NCBI GenBank assembly: GCA_003151735.1
Contig: PLYI01000120.1
Span: 1-64,000, forward strand
Direction: 5' to 3'
From: Candidatus Bathyarchaeota archaeon
Lineage (GTDB): Archaea > Thermoproteota > Bathyarchaeia > Bathyarchaeales > Bathycorpusculaceae
Length of the DNA: 64,000 nucleotides
The notes under the pieces are model-generated. The model worked only from the letters and a program-made list of their open reading frames with translations. It did no database searches and had not been told where the DNA came from. Every line of letters begins with the position of its first letter. Position 1 is the stretch's first letter. Shown here piece after piece: positions 18,071-25,996 of the stretch. Position numbers and translations under genes: made by a program.

Positions 18071-19060
18071 TTACTTGTCCTTCCCCGCTAAATATCTCGC
18101 TGTAGTTATAACTGCCCCTTCGAACCATGCCGCTGCTCGAACCCAATAGAGCACAAAAAGCCGCAGAGCAGACCAATCATGGAACTTAACTGCTATCTTT
18201 ACTGCAGAATAAACAAAGTAAACGATGATTGCCAGAAGAATTAAGCCTGAAACAACCCACAGCAGCCTCAGCACTGGCACAATACCTAGAAGCAAAAATG
18301 CAAGGACAGCCAAGAGCAGTGCAGGCTGGATGTTCATGCCTACATCCGTAATCTCGTCGCCACGAGCTAAGCTTCCGTGCTTGAAATAGAGTTTTAGCGT
18401 GTTTTTGCCGTACTGCAGTTGCTGTCGATAATAAGCCTTAAGTGTGGGGCGGTTGAAGTGGTAGCAGACTGCGCTGGGTTCATAGGCGATTTTGTAGCCT
18501 TTTTCGCTTATTCTGAATCCGAGGTCGGTGTCGTATTGGCTGGGAAGTTTCTCGTCCCATCCGCCTGCTTCCTCGATTACAGCTTTTTTGAGAAGCAGGT
18601 TCATGGTGGCGACGCGCCGCGTGTACTTTCCTATGCGTTGGTAGCGGTTTTTGAGTTCGTATCCGATGCTTCTTGCCCATGGGTATTCGCGGTTCCATGT
18701 TTCGATGCTGCCGCTGACGCCTGCCACTTTGGGGTCGCTTAGGTGTGGGACAAGTTTTTTTAGCCAGTCGGGTTCGACTTTGGCGTCGGCATCTATGAAG
18801 CCTAGAATTGGGTATGAGGCGATTTTCATTGCGTAGTTGTATGCTGCTGGAGCATTCAGCTTGATGGAAACCACTTTGATGGGGAGTTGCTGTGCTTTTT
18901 TGGCGGTGGCGTCTTTGGAGCCTCCATCCATAACGATAACTTCAAAAAAATCAGATGGATAGTTCTGCGCCAAGATGGAGTTGAGGCATTCTTCGACGGT
19001 GTCTTGGCTGTTGTAGGCTGCAACTATGATTGAAACTTGAGGGATTGCGGGTTCGGCCAC
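18071..19060 (-). CDS. Membrane-bound family 2 glycosyltransferase
   Basis: The track starts at 19159, overlapping the upstream gene by 95 bp, but a GTG at 19060 lies 4 nt past that gene's stop, follows a GGGG run and leads into 'AEPAIPQVSIIVAAYNSQDT', so I take this start (329 residues). GT2 motifs are 'VIVMDGGSKDAT', 'GFIDADAKVEPDWL' and 'GWDEKLPSQYDTDLGFR'; a Q/RxxRW-like 'YYRQQLQYGKN' follows, and two to three C-terminal membrane helices anchor it. This architecture fits a polysaccharide or lipid-glycan transferase. It is second in the three-gene run. Confidence 0.8.
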   Translation of the reverse strand: MAEPAIPQVSIIVAAYNSQDTVEECLNSILAQNYPSDFFEVIVMDGGSKDATAKKAQQLPIKVVSIKLNAPAAYNYAMKIASYPILGFIDADAKVEPDWLKKLVPHLSDPKVAGVSGSIETWNREYPWARSIGYELKNRYQRIGKYTRRVATMNLLLKKAVIEEAGGWDEKLPSQYDTDLGFRISEKGYKIAYEPSAVCYHFNRPTLKAYYRQQLQYGKNTLKLYFKHGSLARGDEITDVGMNIQPALLLAVLAFLLLGIVPVLRLLWVVSGLILLAIIVYFVYSAVKIAVKFHDWSALRLFVLYWVRAAAWFEGAVITTARYLAGKDK

Positions 19061-19064
19061 TTTG

Positions 19065-19763
19065 CTATCCCCTAAAATGAGCAAGCATAATCGAGTATAG
19101 AATTTTGGAGCCATCCCAAATTGGGTCGATGCCTGAGCGCCCATAGGTGCGTTGCTCAAAACTAATCGGCACCTCAGCCACTCGAAAGCCTGCCTTGACG
19201 GTTTTGATGAGCATTTCAGACTCTATTTCATATTCACGTGCGTATAGCTTTTGTTTTTTCAATACTTCGCGTCTCATGGAGCGGTAGCCTGACTGGGAAT
19301 CGGTTACGGCGACTCCAGTAAAGAGGTCGATTAGATAATTGAAGATTTTAACGCCGAATTCGTTTAGCTTTCGCGTTGCAACCGGTTTATGATTCAAATA
19401 CCTAGAACCAATTACAAGGTCTGCCCTATCCTCAAGAACAGGCGTTAAAACTTCTTGGAGTTCTTCAGGTCGGTGTGACCCGTCGGAGTCGATGGTTACT
19501 ATTATATCGCCTTTGGCCTTGGCGAATCCAGCGCGGAGCACATAGCCTTTGCCTAAGTGCTCTTTTAGACTGAAAAGTCTAGCACCGTGTTTTCTGGCTA
19601 CATCTAGGGATTTGTCGTGTGAGTGGTCGTCGACAACTATTATTTCGTATTTTAAGCCGATTTGCTGCAGGGCGTTTTTTGTGCGATCAATAATGTTGCC
19701 TATGGTTAATTCCTCGTTGTAAACGGGAATTATGATGGAAAGCAGCATTTGGCGTCGGCTCAT
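19065..19763 (-). CDS. Dolichyl-phosphate sugar synthase-type GT2
   Basis: A 232-residue GT-A enzyme of the DPM1/AglJ group with 'LLSIIIPVYNEELTIGN', 'IIVVDDHSHDKSLDVAR' and 'VTIDSDGSHRPEE' (the DSD metal site near residue 90), plus 'VTDSQSGYRSMRRE'. It should charge a polyprenyl phosphate with a hexose to start or feed glycan assembly. It heads the minus-strand glycosyltransferase run and ends 4 nt before the next gene's GTG. Start is the ATG at 19763; a second ATG lies five codons downstream. Confidence 0.82.
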   Translation of the reverse strand: MSRRQMLLSIIIPVYNEELTIGNIIDRTKNALQQIGLKYEIIVVDDHSHDKSLDVARKHGARLFSLKEHLGKGYVLRAGFAKAKGDIIVTIDSDGSHRPEELQEVLTPVLEDRADLVIGSRYLNHKPVATRKLNEFGVKIFNYLIDLFTGVAVTDSQSGYRSMRREVLKKQKLYAREYEIESEMLIKTVKAGFRVAEVPISFEQRTYGRSGIDPIWDGSKILYSIMLAHFRG

Positions 19764-19845
19764 TTATTTTAAGAAGCCAATGGAAGAACTTATAAAGTTT
19801 GGCTACCCCAACCTTGTTAGCAATTGAAGGGCAGTTTGAACCTAA

Positions 19846-20400
19846 ATGGAAACCACATTAAAAATTAAAGCTGAAAGTGACCGAAAGGTCTGGTTTTCCA
19901 TGTGGTTCTTGGGGGCAATCGTCACTTTTGGCATAGCGTTTTTCCCCATGTTTTATCGTTTAGTCGAGGGCAGAAACAATCATTTCCGAAAAGAGGCAGA
20001 GTTTGAGGAACAAATTGCTGCCTGCGCGGAAAAGAGAGATAAGGAACCTCAAGCAAAAACTGAGCTGTATAAACCAATGAACGCAAAGGCTTGGGCAGCC
20101 AGCATCATATTTGTTGTGCCAGTTTTTGTTCTCCTGTATGTACTCTCCAAGGATTTAGCGGTTCACGAACGCAACCAAGACGCTTTCCTTGCGGCTGCTC
20201 TACCCGAACGAGTGTTTATGCCACAGACCATACCGATAAAAACATATGCGGTGTTAACTTTAGTTACGTTAGGCGTTGGGGCAGTATACTGGCTATACAA
20301 AGTAGTTAACTTGTATAACGCTCACTTTAAAGCACACTTACAAGTGCAGAAAGAGTTGGGCAGGCTGATGGAGGAAGAGAAAATTGTCGAGCATATGTAA
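19846..20400 (+). CDS. Uncharacterised membrane protein
   Basis: A 184-residue protein I do not recognise by family. It has three hydrophobic helices (about residues 20-40, 85-102 and 133-155) joined by charged, Glu/Lys-rich loops, giving a cytoplasmic region of about 45 residues between the first two. Its end overlaps the threonine-phosphate decarboxylase start by 17 bp, so the two are probably co-expressed, but a cobamide role is not supported by any motif. Confidence 0.6.
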   Translation: METTLKIKAESDRKVWFSMWFLGAIVTFGIAFFPMFYRLVEGRNNHFRKEAEFEEQIAACAEKRDKEPQAKTELYKPMNAKAWAASIIFVVPVFVLLYVLSKDLAVHERNQDAFLAAALPERVFMPQTIPIKTYAVLTLVTLGVGAVYWLYKVVNLYNAHFKAHLQVQKELGRLMEEEKIVEHM

Positions 20401-21493
20401 AAAACGCAGATTCGTTAGCCACGGCGGCGACATCTGGGGATTCAGCAGAAAATACAACATCCCCCTAGACGAAGTGCTCGAGTTCAGCGGACCCATAAAC
20501 TTCCTCGGTCCATCACCAAAAGCCATCGAAGCAGTGAAGCAAAACGCAAAACTTATTCGGTATTATCCTGACCCGAACCCAGTGGAGTTCAAGGAAGAAA
20601 TCGCCCAGTATGTCGGCAGCGGCGTTAAGCCAGAAAACATTCTCTTAGGCAACGGGTCAATCGAACTCATCTACATGATAACTGAGATTCTGCCAAAAGG
20701 CTTCAAAGCGCTTATCCCTGTGCCTTCATTTTCAGAGTATGAGAAGGCAGCTTTGCGCGTTGGCGGCGAACCCTTGTTTCTTCAGCTGCCCCAAGATTTT
20801 ACGTTGGAAACGGATAAAATCAAGAAAGCAGTCACCGAAGACACAAAGATAATATGTATTTGCAACCCTCATAGCCCGTCGGGAACGCTCTATAGCAAAG
20901 AGGCACTTTTGGATCTGGCTGAGTTCTGCAATAGAAAAGACATTATTCTTAGCGTTGACGAAAACTACATCGAATTCGATGATAAAAGCATGGATAATAC
21001 GTTGGCTGGCATGGTTAAGGACTATGAGAACCTGTTTGTTATTCGTTCGGTTACAAAATTCTACGGCATGGCGGGCATACGGTTTGGCTACGCGGTTGCT
21101 GCTGGAAATCTAATCGATAAACTTCAGACCACACGACTGCCATGGAGTATTAACGGCTTAGCATGCCAGGTTACGCTTGCAGCGCTTAACGACAAAGAAT
21201 TTATTAAAAACACTAAAGAAACCATCGCCAAAGAACGAGCGGCACTTGCCAAAAGCCTAAGCGGAATCGAAGGTTTACATGTTTACCCATCTGTAACCAA
21301 CTTTTTGCTGGTAAAAATAGAGAACCCCAAACTCACATCCACCATGCTCAAGGAACTTCTCGCCAAAGAACGCATTCTAATTCGCGATTGCTGCACCTTC
21401 ATGGGCTTAGACGACCACTACTTCAGAGTCACCGTGCGCTCGGCGAAGGACAACCAAAAACTAACAGAAACAATAAAGCAGATAATAGGTTAG
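20384..21493 (+). CDS. cobD: L-threonine-O-3-phosphate decarboxylase (CobD-type), PLP enzyme
   Basis: A 369-residue fold-type I aminotransferase-like enzyme. 'SHGGDIWGF' (residues 12-20) and 'FSGPINFLGPSPKA' are the features that separate CobD from histidinol-phosphate aminotransferase. The PLP lysine is in 'RSVTKFYGMAGIRFGYA' near residue 225. The product, (R)-1-amino-2-propanol O-2-phosphate, is attached to cobyric acid by CbiB, encoded at 47873. It starts at a TTG with a GAGG Shine-Dalgarno inside the previous gene. A HisC role is the main alternative, but no other histidine gene is near. Confidence 0.75.
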   Translation: MSSICKKRRFVSHGGDIWGFSRKYNIPLDEVLEFSGPINFLGPSPKAIEAVKQNAKLIRYYPDPNPVEFKEEIAQYVGSGVKPENILLGNGSIELIYMITEILPKGFKALIPVPSFSEYEKAALRVGGEPLFLQLPQDFTLETDKIKKAVTEDTKIICICNPHSPSGTLYSKEALLDLAEFCNRKDIILSVDENYIEFDDKSMDNTLAGMVKDYENLFVIRSVTKFYGMAGIRFGYAVAAGNLIDKLQTTRLPWSINGLACQVTLAALNDKEFIKNTKETIAKERAALAKSLSGIEGLHVYPSVTNFLLVKIENPKLTSTMLKELLAKERILIRDCCTFMGLDDHYFRVTVRSAKDNQKLTETIKQIIG

Positions 21494-21511
21494 GAAGAAA
21501 GAACTATTTTT

Positions 21512-21892
21512 TTATTTGAACAGTTGAAGCCCTTGTGATTTTAGAGTTTCAAAGTGTTTCAAATCGAAAGTATACAGGATAGCGTTGTTGTTTATGGCTA
21601 TAGCAGCAACCATAGTATCTGTCCTACCAATGGGTTTACCCGCGTGCTCAGCTTCCAGTTCAAGCTTGCTTGATAACATTGCGTCACTCTTAGAATAGCT
21701 AAGGACTGCTAGTTGCAGTAAATCAGTAACAGGTTTATCATGCTTATAAAATCCAAACAGTACTTCATGTATGCTTATAACCGTTGTACAAATGTCCTCT
21801 CCGCTATCTATCAAGTGTTTGAATGCGTCGGAGCCTTTCTCTGATTTTCGGTCAAGTATTTCAATTAATACATCAGAATCTAAAGCAATCAT
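21512..21892 (-). CDS. PIN-domain toxin VapC
   Basis: A 126-residue PIN-domain ribonuclease. The acidic residues expected for metal binding are D5 ('IALDSDVLIE'), E43 ('SIHEVLFG') and D92 ('IGRTDTMVAAIA'). As a VapC it would cleave RNA when not held by its antitoxin. The ATG overlaps the antitoxin stop (ATGA), the normal vapB-vapC arrangement. The target RNA cannot be read from sequence. Confidence 0.85.
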   Translation of the reverse strand: MIALDSDVLIEILDRKSEKGSDAFKHLIDSGEDICTTVISIHEVLFGFYKHDKPVTDLLQLAVLSYSKSDAMLSSKLELEAEHAGKPIGRTDTMVAAIAINNNAILYTFDLKHFETLKSQGLQLFK

Positions 21893-22107
21893 CGTCTGCG
21901 TTCAGCTCGTTTCTTGGATATTTCAGAGAGTATCTGTTCTTTCTCCTCTTTCTCAAACTCGACTGAGGCTCTGAGCTTAGTTAATATTTGGCGTGAATCC
22001 TGATTTTCGGCGAGCCTATCAAAGAGTTCGCTGAAGCTTTCCCCTTTCCGTTTTACAGTTACAAGCTTACGGTAAACTTCATCGCGAATAGTGATAGTTT
22101 TAACCAC
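21889..22107 (-). CDS. VapB-type antitoxin (DUF217-like)
   Basis: The track begins at a TTG (22125), but a GTG at 22107 gives the usual family start 'VKTITIRDEVYRKLVTVKRK', so 72 residues are likely. The N-terminus should form the ribbon-helix-type DNA-binding part and the Glu/Lys-rich C-terminal half the toxin-binding tail. It precedes vapC with an ATGA overlap and probably represses its own promoter in the A/T-rich stretch just upstream (22108-22170). Confidence 0.75.
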   Translation of the reverse strand: MVKTITIRDEVYRKLVTVKRKGESFSELFDRLAENQDSRQILTKLRASVEFEKEEKEQILSEISKKRAERRR

Positions 22108-22202
22108 TTGAAATTCCCAAAACAATTATGTTTAAACATACATTTAAACACTATCAAATTTGCTGATAACCTCATAGCTAATAATGCAGAAACAAAGTGG
22201 GC

Positions 22203-22280
22203 CAAACCCTAAGAGGGGAAGGCCTGTATTGGCGCTTTTTCAAGCGATAAGCATGTTAAAAGTTGCTTTGGTTGTTTCAA
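22203..22280 (+). repeat. Dispersed short element, copy B (left part only)
   Basis: The segment 'CCTAAG-GGGGAAGGCCTGTATT-GGCG...GCATGTTAAAAG' matches the left part of copy A (3334-3492) and, on the other strand, copy C (51591-51712). The right part with the GGAACA palindrome is missing. It lies upstream of a B12-binding radical SAM gene. The track ORF 22184-22462 that runs through it is probably not a gene. Confidence 0.45.
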
Positions 22281-22395
22281 CGAAAAAAACAGCAAAACTA
22301 CCAGCAAAATCCATATCGGCGCCTTGTTCCGTTAAAGCTATAAACTGCGCAATTCATCAAAAAGAACAACCAACATTTCATGCAGAGGCAAAACC

Positions 22396-23823
22396 GTGCC
22401 CGCTAAACCCAAACAGAAAAATTCTAAACCCAAAACCGAAAACAACACCATCCTACTCATGACCACAGCTCCGCCAGAAAACGGCGCATGGTACCACGGC
22501 AAAGCATTGCCTCCAATCGGCTTAATGTATGTTGCCGCTGCCCTTGAAAAAGCAGGCTTCAAGGTTCAAATGCTCGACAACTACCTCATGAAAAAGTCGA
22601 CAGACGAAGTCAAAGAATTAATAACTAAAATTAACCCGCAAATCGTGGGAATAACCTGCGGTTCAGCCACTTACCCGCGGTGCATAGAAACTGCCAGAGC
22701 CATCAAACAGGTAAATCCCAACTGCAAAATTGTGGTCGGCGGATGGCACGCATCATATATGCCTGATAGTTTGCTGGCAAACCCCGAAATCGACTACGTC
22801 GTGATGGGTGAAGGCGAAAGGGCAGTCACTGAACTCGCATTTGCCATAACAAGCGGCAACCAAACCCAAGCCGCAGCCATCGCAGGCGTCGCGTTCAAGC
22901 TTAACGGCGAAAACATCAAGATCCAACCTAAATTCATCGAAAACATGGATGAACTCCCCTACCCCGCAAGACATCTGCTGCCACTTGGACTCTACGACAG
23001 AACCATCGAGTACATAGACGCTAAACCCGCCGACGTCATGAGCATCTCACGCGGCTGCGTCTTCAACTGCGGCTTCTGCGAAACCCGTAAGCTTTGGGGA
23101 AACATCTGCCGAGGCTTCAGCCCAAAAAGAGTCATCGGCGAAATCCAAGACCTACAAAGTAGATACGGCACTAAGGGAATTTACTTTATCAACGATAACT
23201 TCACGTTGCGAAAAAAAGAAACCGCTGAACTTTGCAACCTGATGATTGAGAACAAACTGGATTTAGAATGGGTTTGCGACACACGAGTGGACCTCGTGAA
23301 CAATGAGCTTTTAGCTCTGATTAGTAAGGCTGGGTGCAAGACCATCTGGTTCGGCGTGGAGTCAGGTTCACCGCGAATTCTAAAGCGCATTGGCAGAAAT
23401 ACAACTCCAGAGCAGGTGGAGACTGCGTTTAAGCTCTGTAGGAAAAACAACATAAAAACCGCTTGCTCCTTCATGCTTGGCTTGCCAGATGAAACATTAA
23501 AGGACATGGAAACATCCCTAAAATTCGCAAAGAAACTCAGTCCCGACTGGTGTCAATTCAACACTTTCATCGCTTATCCTGACAGTAGACTCTACAATGA
23601 ACTGCTTGAAAAAGGGAATTATGTGAAGTTGGATGAGTTTTTGCTCAGCGTAAAAACCGATGAATTCGACTACAACTCGCTCATGGCGGTTCAACGACGC
23701 TTCTTCAAGGAATTCCACATGACACCAAAACAAATAATGAAGCGAGTCAGACGCGAAGGCGCAATAAACTTTGCAAAACGCAGACTCATGGGCGGCACAA
23801 AGAAGAGCACAGGAATCGCCTAA
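22396..23823 (+). CDS. B12-binding radical SAM protein
   Basis: A 475-residue class B type radical SAM protein: N-terminal cobalamin-binding-like Rossmann domain (about residues 15-155, with 'LPPIGLMYVAAALEKAGF', 'VGITCGS' and 'VVGGWHASYMPD') and a radical SAM domain with 'SRGCVFNCGFC' (C221, C225, C228). Relatives methylate or cyclise unreactive carbons, for example BchE and the GDGT ring synthases GrsA/B. The DxHxxG cobalamin-ligating motif is not obvious. The start is a GTG at 22396; the Lys-rich first 15 residues may be a leader. It is followed by an Fe-S aldo/keto reductase 12 bp later. Substrate unknown. Confidence 0.8.
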   Translation: MPAKPKQKNSKPKTENNTILLMTTAPPENGAWYHGKALPPIGLMYVAAALEKAGFKVQMLDNYLMKKSTDEVKELITKINPQIVGITCGSATYPRCIETARAIKQVNPNCKIVVGGWHASYMPDSLLANPEIDYVVMGEGERAVTELAFAITSGNQTQAAAIAGVAFKLNGENIKIQPKFIENMDELPYPARHLLPLGLYDRTIEYIDAKPADVMSISRGCVFNCGFCETRKLWGNICRGFSPKRVIGEIQDLQSRYGTKGIYFINDNFTLRKKETAELCNLMIENKLDLEWVCDTRVDLVNNELLALISKAGCKTIWFGVESGSPRILKRIGRNTTPEQVETAFKLCRKNNIKTACSFMLGLPDETLKDMETSLKFAKKLSPDWCQFNTFIAYPDSRLYNELLEKGNYVKLDEFLLSVKTDEFDYNSLMAVQRRFFKEFHMTPKQIMKRVRREGAINFAKRRLMGGTKKSTGIA

Positions 23824-23835
23824 GAGGAATTAGTT

Positions 23836-24927
23836 TTGCAAAAGAGAAGACTTGGAAGAACAAACCTTCAAGTCTCCATCGTTGGTTTTGGAGGAACATG
23901 GATTTCCGAGCTTAGCACACCTGAGGCGGTAAAGGTTGTTAGGAAAGCGTTTGATTTAGGCATCAATTACTTTGACACCGCAAAGCTGGATGGGAATAGC
24001 GAAAAAAAAATCGGTGCAGCCCTTCAAGACGTCCGAGACAAATGCGTCTTTGCCACGAAAACGGGGTCGAGAACTAAAAAAGAATCTTTTGAAGACTTCA
24101 AAAGCAGTCTAAAGCGGCTAAAAACTGACAGATTGGACATTATTCAGCTTCATGGGATAGATAACGAGAAAACTCTTTCCAAAGCTATGGGTGCTGATGG
24201 TTCACTGCGAATGTGCAAGGAGGCTCGCAAGCAAGGGCTGGCTGATTTTATCGGTATCACGGGACACAAGCCAAGGGTTCTAACTAAAGCAGTGGAGAGC
24301 GGCGAATTTGATACCGTTCTTGTTCCGCTTAACGTTGTGACTAGGCAGGCTTTGGAGGATCTGTTGCCAGCTGCGAAGGCGCAGGATGTTGGTGTTGTGG
24401 TGATGAAGCCGCTGTCAGCCAAAACCTCCACTTTGATAACTTGCCTCTATCAGCCTCCCCTATCCCTAATTTCTGATGAGCCTGAACTCAAAACTCTGCT
24501 AGGTCAAAACGGCGAGGAGATGGTTAAGAGTGCCCTAAGATACGTCCTCTCACAGGATGTAGCAGCGGTTATTCCAGGATTAAAATCTGTCAGCGAAGTT
24601 GAAACCGCAGTTAAAACGGGAGAACAATACGCTGAATTAACAGCAGAAGAGCAAGAACACTTTAACTTTAACCTTGGAGCAAGCTACTGCCGAGACTGCG
24701 GACAATGCTTGCCTTGCCCTCAAAACCTCAACATTGCAGCCATCCTGCGATTCCACACACTCTACGGAGGCTATGGCTTGAAGGCGTGGGCTAAAAAACT
24801 CTACAGCGGATTAGAAGTTAAAGCAGACAAATGCACAGGCTGCGGGGAATGCGAAGATAAATGCTCATACAAACTATTCATCCCAAATATGCTCAAGAAA
24901 GCCCACCTTGAATTGCATCAACAATAG
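23836..24927 (+). CDS. Aldo/keto reductase with C-terminal 2x[4Fe-4S] domain
   Basis: A 363-residue protein: an aldo/keto reductase barrel (residues 1-270) followed by a ferredoxin-like tail with 'CRDCGQCLPC' and 'CTGCGECEDKC'. D47 ('FDTAK'), K75 ('FATKTG') and H106 ('IIQLHG') of the catalytic tetrad are present, but the usual Tyr in 'DTA-x-x-Y-G' is an Asp here ('DTAKLDGNSE'). This suggests altered chemistry or ferredoxin-linked electron transfer rather than classical NADPH ketone reduction. It starts at a TTG with a GAGG site and probably shares a transcript with the radical SAM gene upstream. Confidence 0.8.
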   Translation: MQKRRLGRTNLQVSIVGFGGTWISELSTPEAVKVVRKAFDLGINYFDTAKLDGNSEKKIGAALQDVRDKCVFATKTGSRTKKESFEDFKSSLKRLKTDRLDIIQLHGIDNEKTLSKAMGADGSLRMCKEARKQGLADFIGITGHKPRVLTKAVESGEFDTVLVPLNVVTRQALEDLLPAAKAQDVGVVVMKPLSAKTSTLITCLYQPPLSLISDEPELKTLLGQNGEEMVKSALRYVLSQDVAAVIPGLKSVSEVETAVKTGEQYAELTAEEQEHFNFNLGASYCRDCGQCLPCPQNLNIAAILRFHTLYGGYGLKAWAKKLYSGLEVKADKCTGCGECEDKCSYKLFIPNMLKKAHLELHQQ

Positions 24928-25051
24928 ATTACAAGTTTAGTTTCTTCTAATACTTGGAAAAGCCTACCCCTGTTTATAGGCAAAAAAACTTCATGTTGAA
25001 AGCCCGAGGTCTCTCTTGCGTTACCCCCCTCCCCTTACATAAAACAGCAAA

Positions 25052-25903
25052 TTATCTTTTTGCTATCCAATAACTCATTTCTGGCCTGCAGAGTAGCCGA
25101 TAGATTGGATACAGCGGGTTTGGAGTCCATGTAGCGTGCTGGTAATAGTCGGTTCGCGTAAAAAATTCGAATCCCTCAGCCTTGAAGACTTCCTCTATAG
25201 CATGGTGGTTTACAGCGTGTTCTTTTTTATGCCAATAATCTGACAGGGTATAGTCAATTGTGGGTACTTTTAACCCAGTAATTTGGAAGTATAAACTGTT
25301 GAGGATGGGGTTAGAGTGAAAGTACAGGTCTTTTATGAAGCTGGCAAAGCTGTTAGGCTCTTTTTTCCAGTAAAAAGGAGATGCCTCATGATCAATGTAC
25401 ATTACGCCACCCTTCTTTAGGAAACCAGAAAGACCTCGAAGAGCAGCAAGATAATCGGGCAGATGATGAAGCACAGAATAGAATGTTACAAGGTCAAACT
25501 CCCCCTTGCTAAAAGAAAGGTCCTCAATAGGTGAGTTAATTACAGTTAATTTACTGGGCAAGTAAACGGCGTATTTTTTTTTGAGAATCTGACACATTTC
25601 AGGCGAAATATCCGTTGCCGTCACGTTGTAGCCCATTTGCAAGAGTTTGCCCGTTAAGTTGCCTGTGCCTGCCCCCACGTCAAGAGCGTTTCTCTGGTTG
25701 TTGGTGATTTGCCGATCTATTGTTATTAGTTTGGCAGTTACTCTTTTTTGTTCTTGTTTGCTGTAGACTTCGGGGTGGAGCGGTTCGTAGTATTTGGCTT
25801 CGAAGCGGTGAACTATAACGTTTGCTTGGTGGATTTGTTCTTTGAGGGTTGGTTGGTCGGGCAATTTGTTGTTTTGCGCCTCACTGAGATGCCTAAGTGT
25901 CAA
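25052..25903 (-). CDS. Class I SAM-dependent methyltransferase
   Basis: A 283-residue protein with a Rossmann-type methyltransferase core: motif I 'ALDVGAGTGNLTGKLL' near residue 93, 'VTATDISPEM' and the post-II segment 'FDLVTFYSVLHHLPDYLAAL'. The C-terminal third has extra aromatic-rich helices that may bind the acceptor. The start codon appears to be a TTG (25903) and is uncertain. It stands alone between convergent genes; substrate unknown. Confidence 0.78.
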   Translation of the reverse strand: MTLRHLSEAQNNKLPDQPTLKEQIHQANVIVHRFEAKYYEPLHPEVYSKQEQKRVTAKLITIDRQITNNQRNALDVGAGTGNLTGKLLQMGYNVTATDISPEMCQILKKKYAVYLPSKLTVINSPIEDLSFSKGEFDLVTFYSVLHHLPDYLAALRGLSGFLKKGGVMYIDHEASPFYWKKEPNSFASFIKDLYFHSNPILNSLYFQITGLKVPTIDYTLSDYWHKKEHAVNHHAIEEVFKAEGFEFFTRTDYYQHATWTPNPLYPIYRLLCRPEMSYWIAKR

Positions 25904-25950
25904 CAGTGGGGTTTTGGAATTAATATAGTTTGAAAATTAAAGTTTAAAAT

Positions 25951-25978
25951 TTAAAAAAGAAAATAAAGGGAGGGAAAT
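25951..25978 (-). terminator. Terminator of surface-protein gene 2
   Basis: After the stop of the minus-strand surface gene there is a C-rich run (TTTCCCTCCC) followed by a T-rich tract, similar to the terminators after the other paralogues. Confidence 0.45.
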
Positions 25979-25996
25979 GATTTTCCCATTGTTGTT

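Noticed and set aside
22184-22462. 92-residue ORF over repeat copy B
   Set aside because: Composition is low-complexity Lys/Pro, it overlaps the start of the radical SAM gene, and the sequence is better explained as a dispersed element.
24955-25050. GCCTA...TAGGC hairpin between convergent genes
   Set aside because: Only a 5-bp stem with no T-run in the plus direction; too weak to call a terminator.
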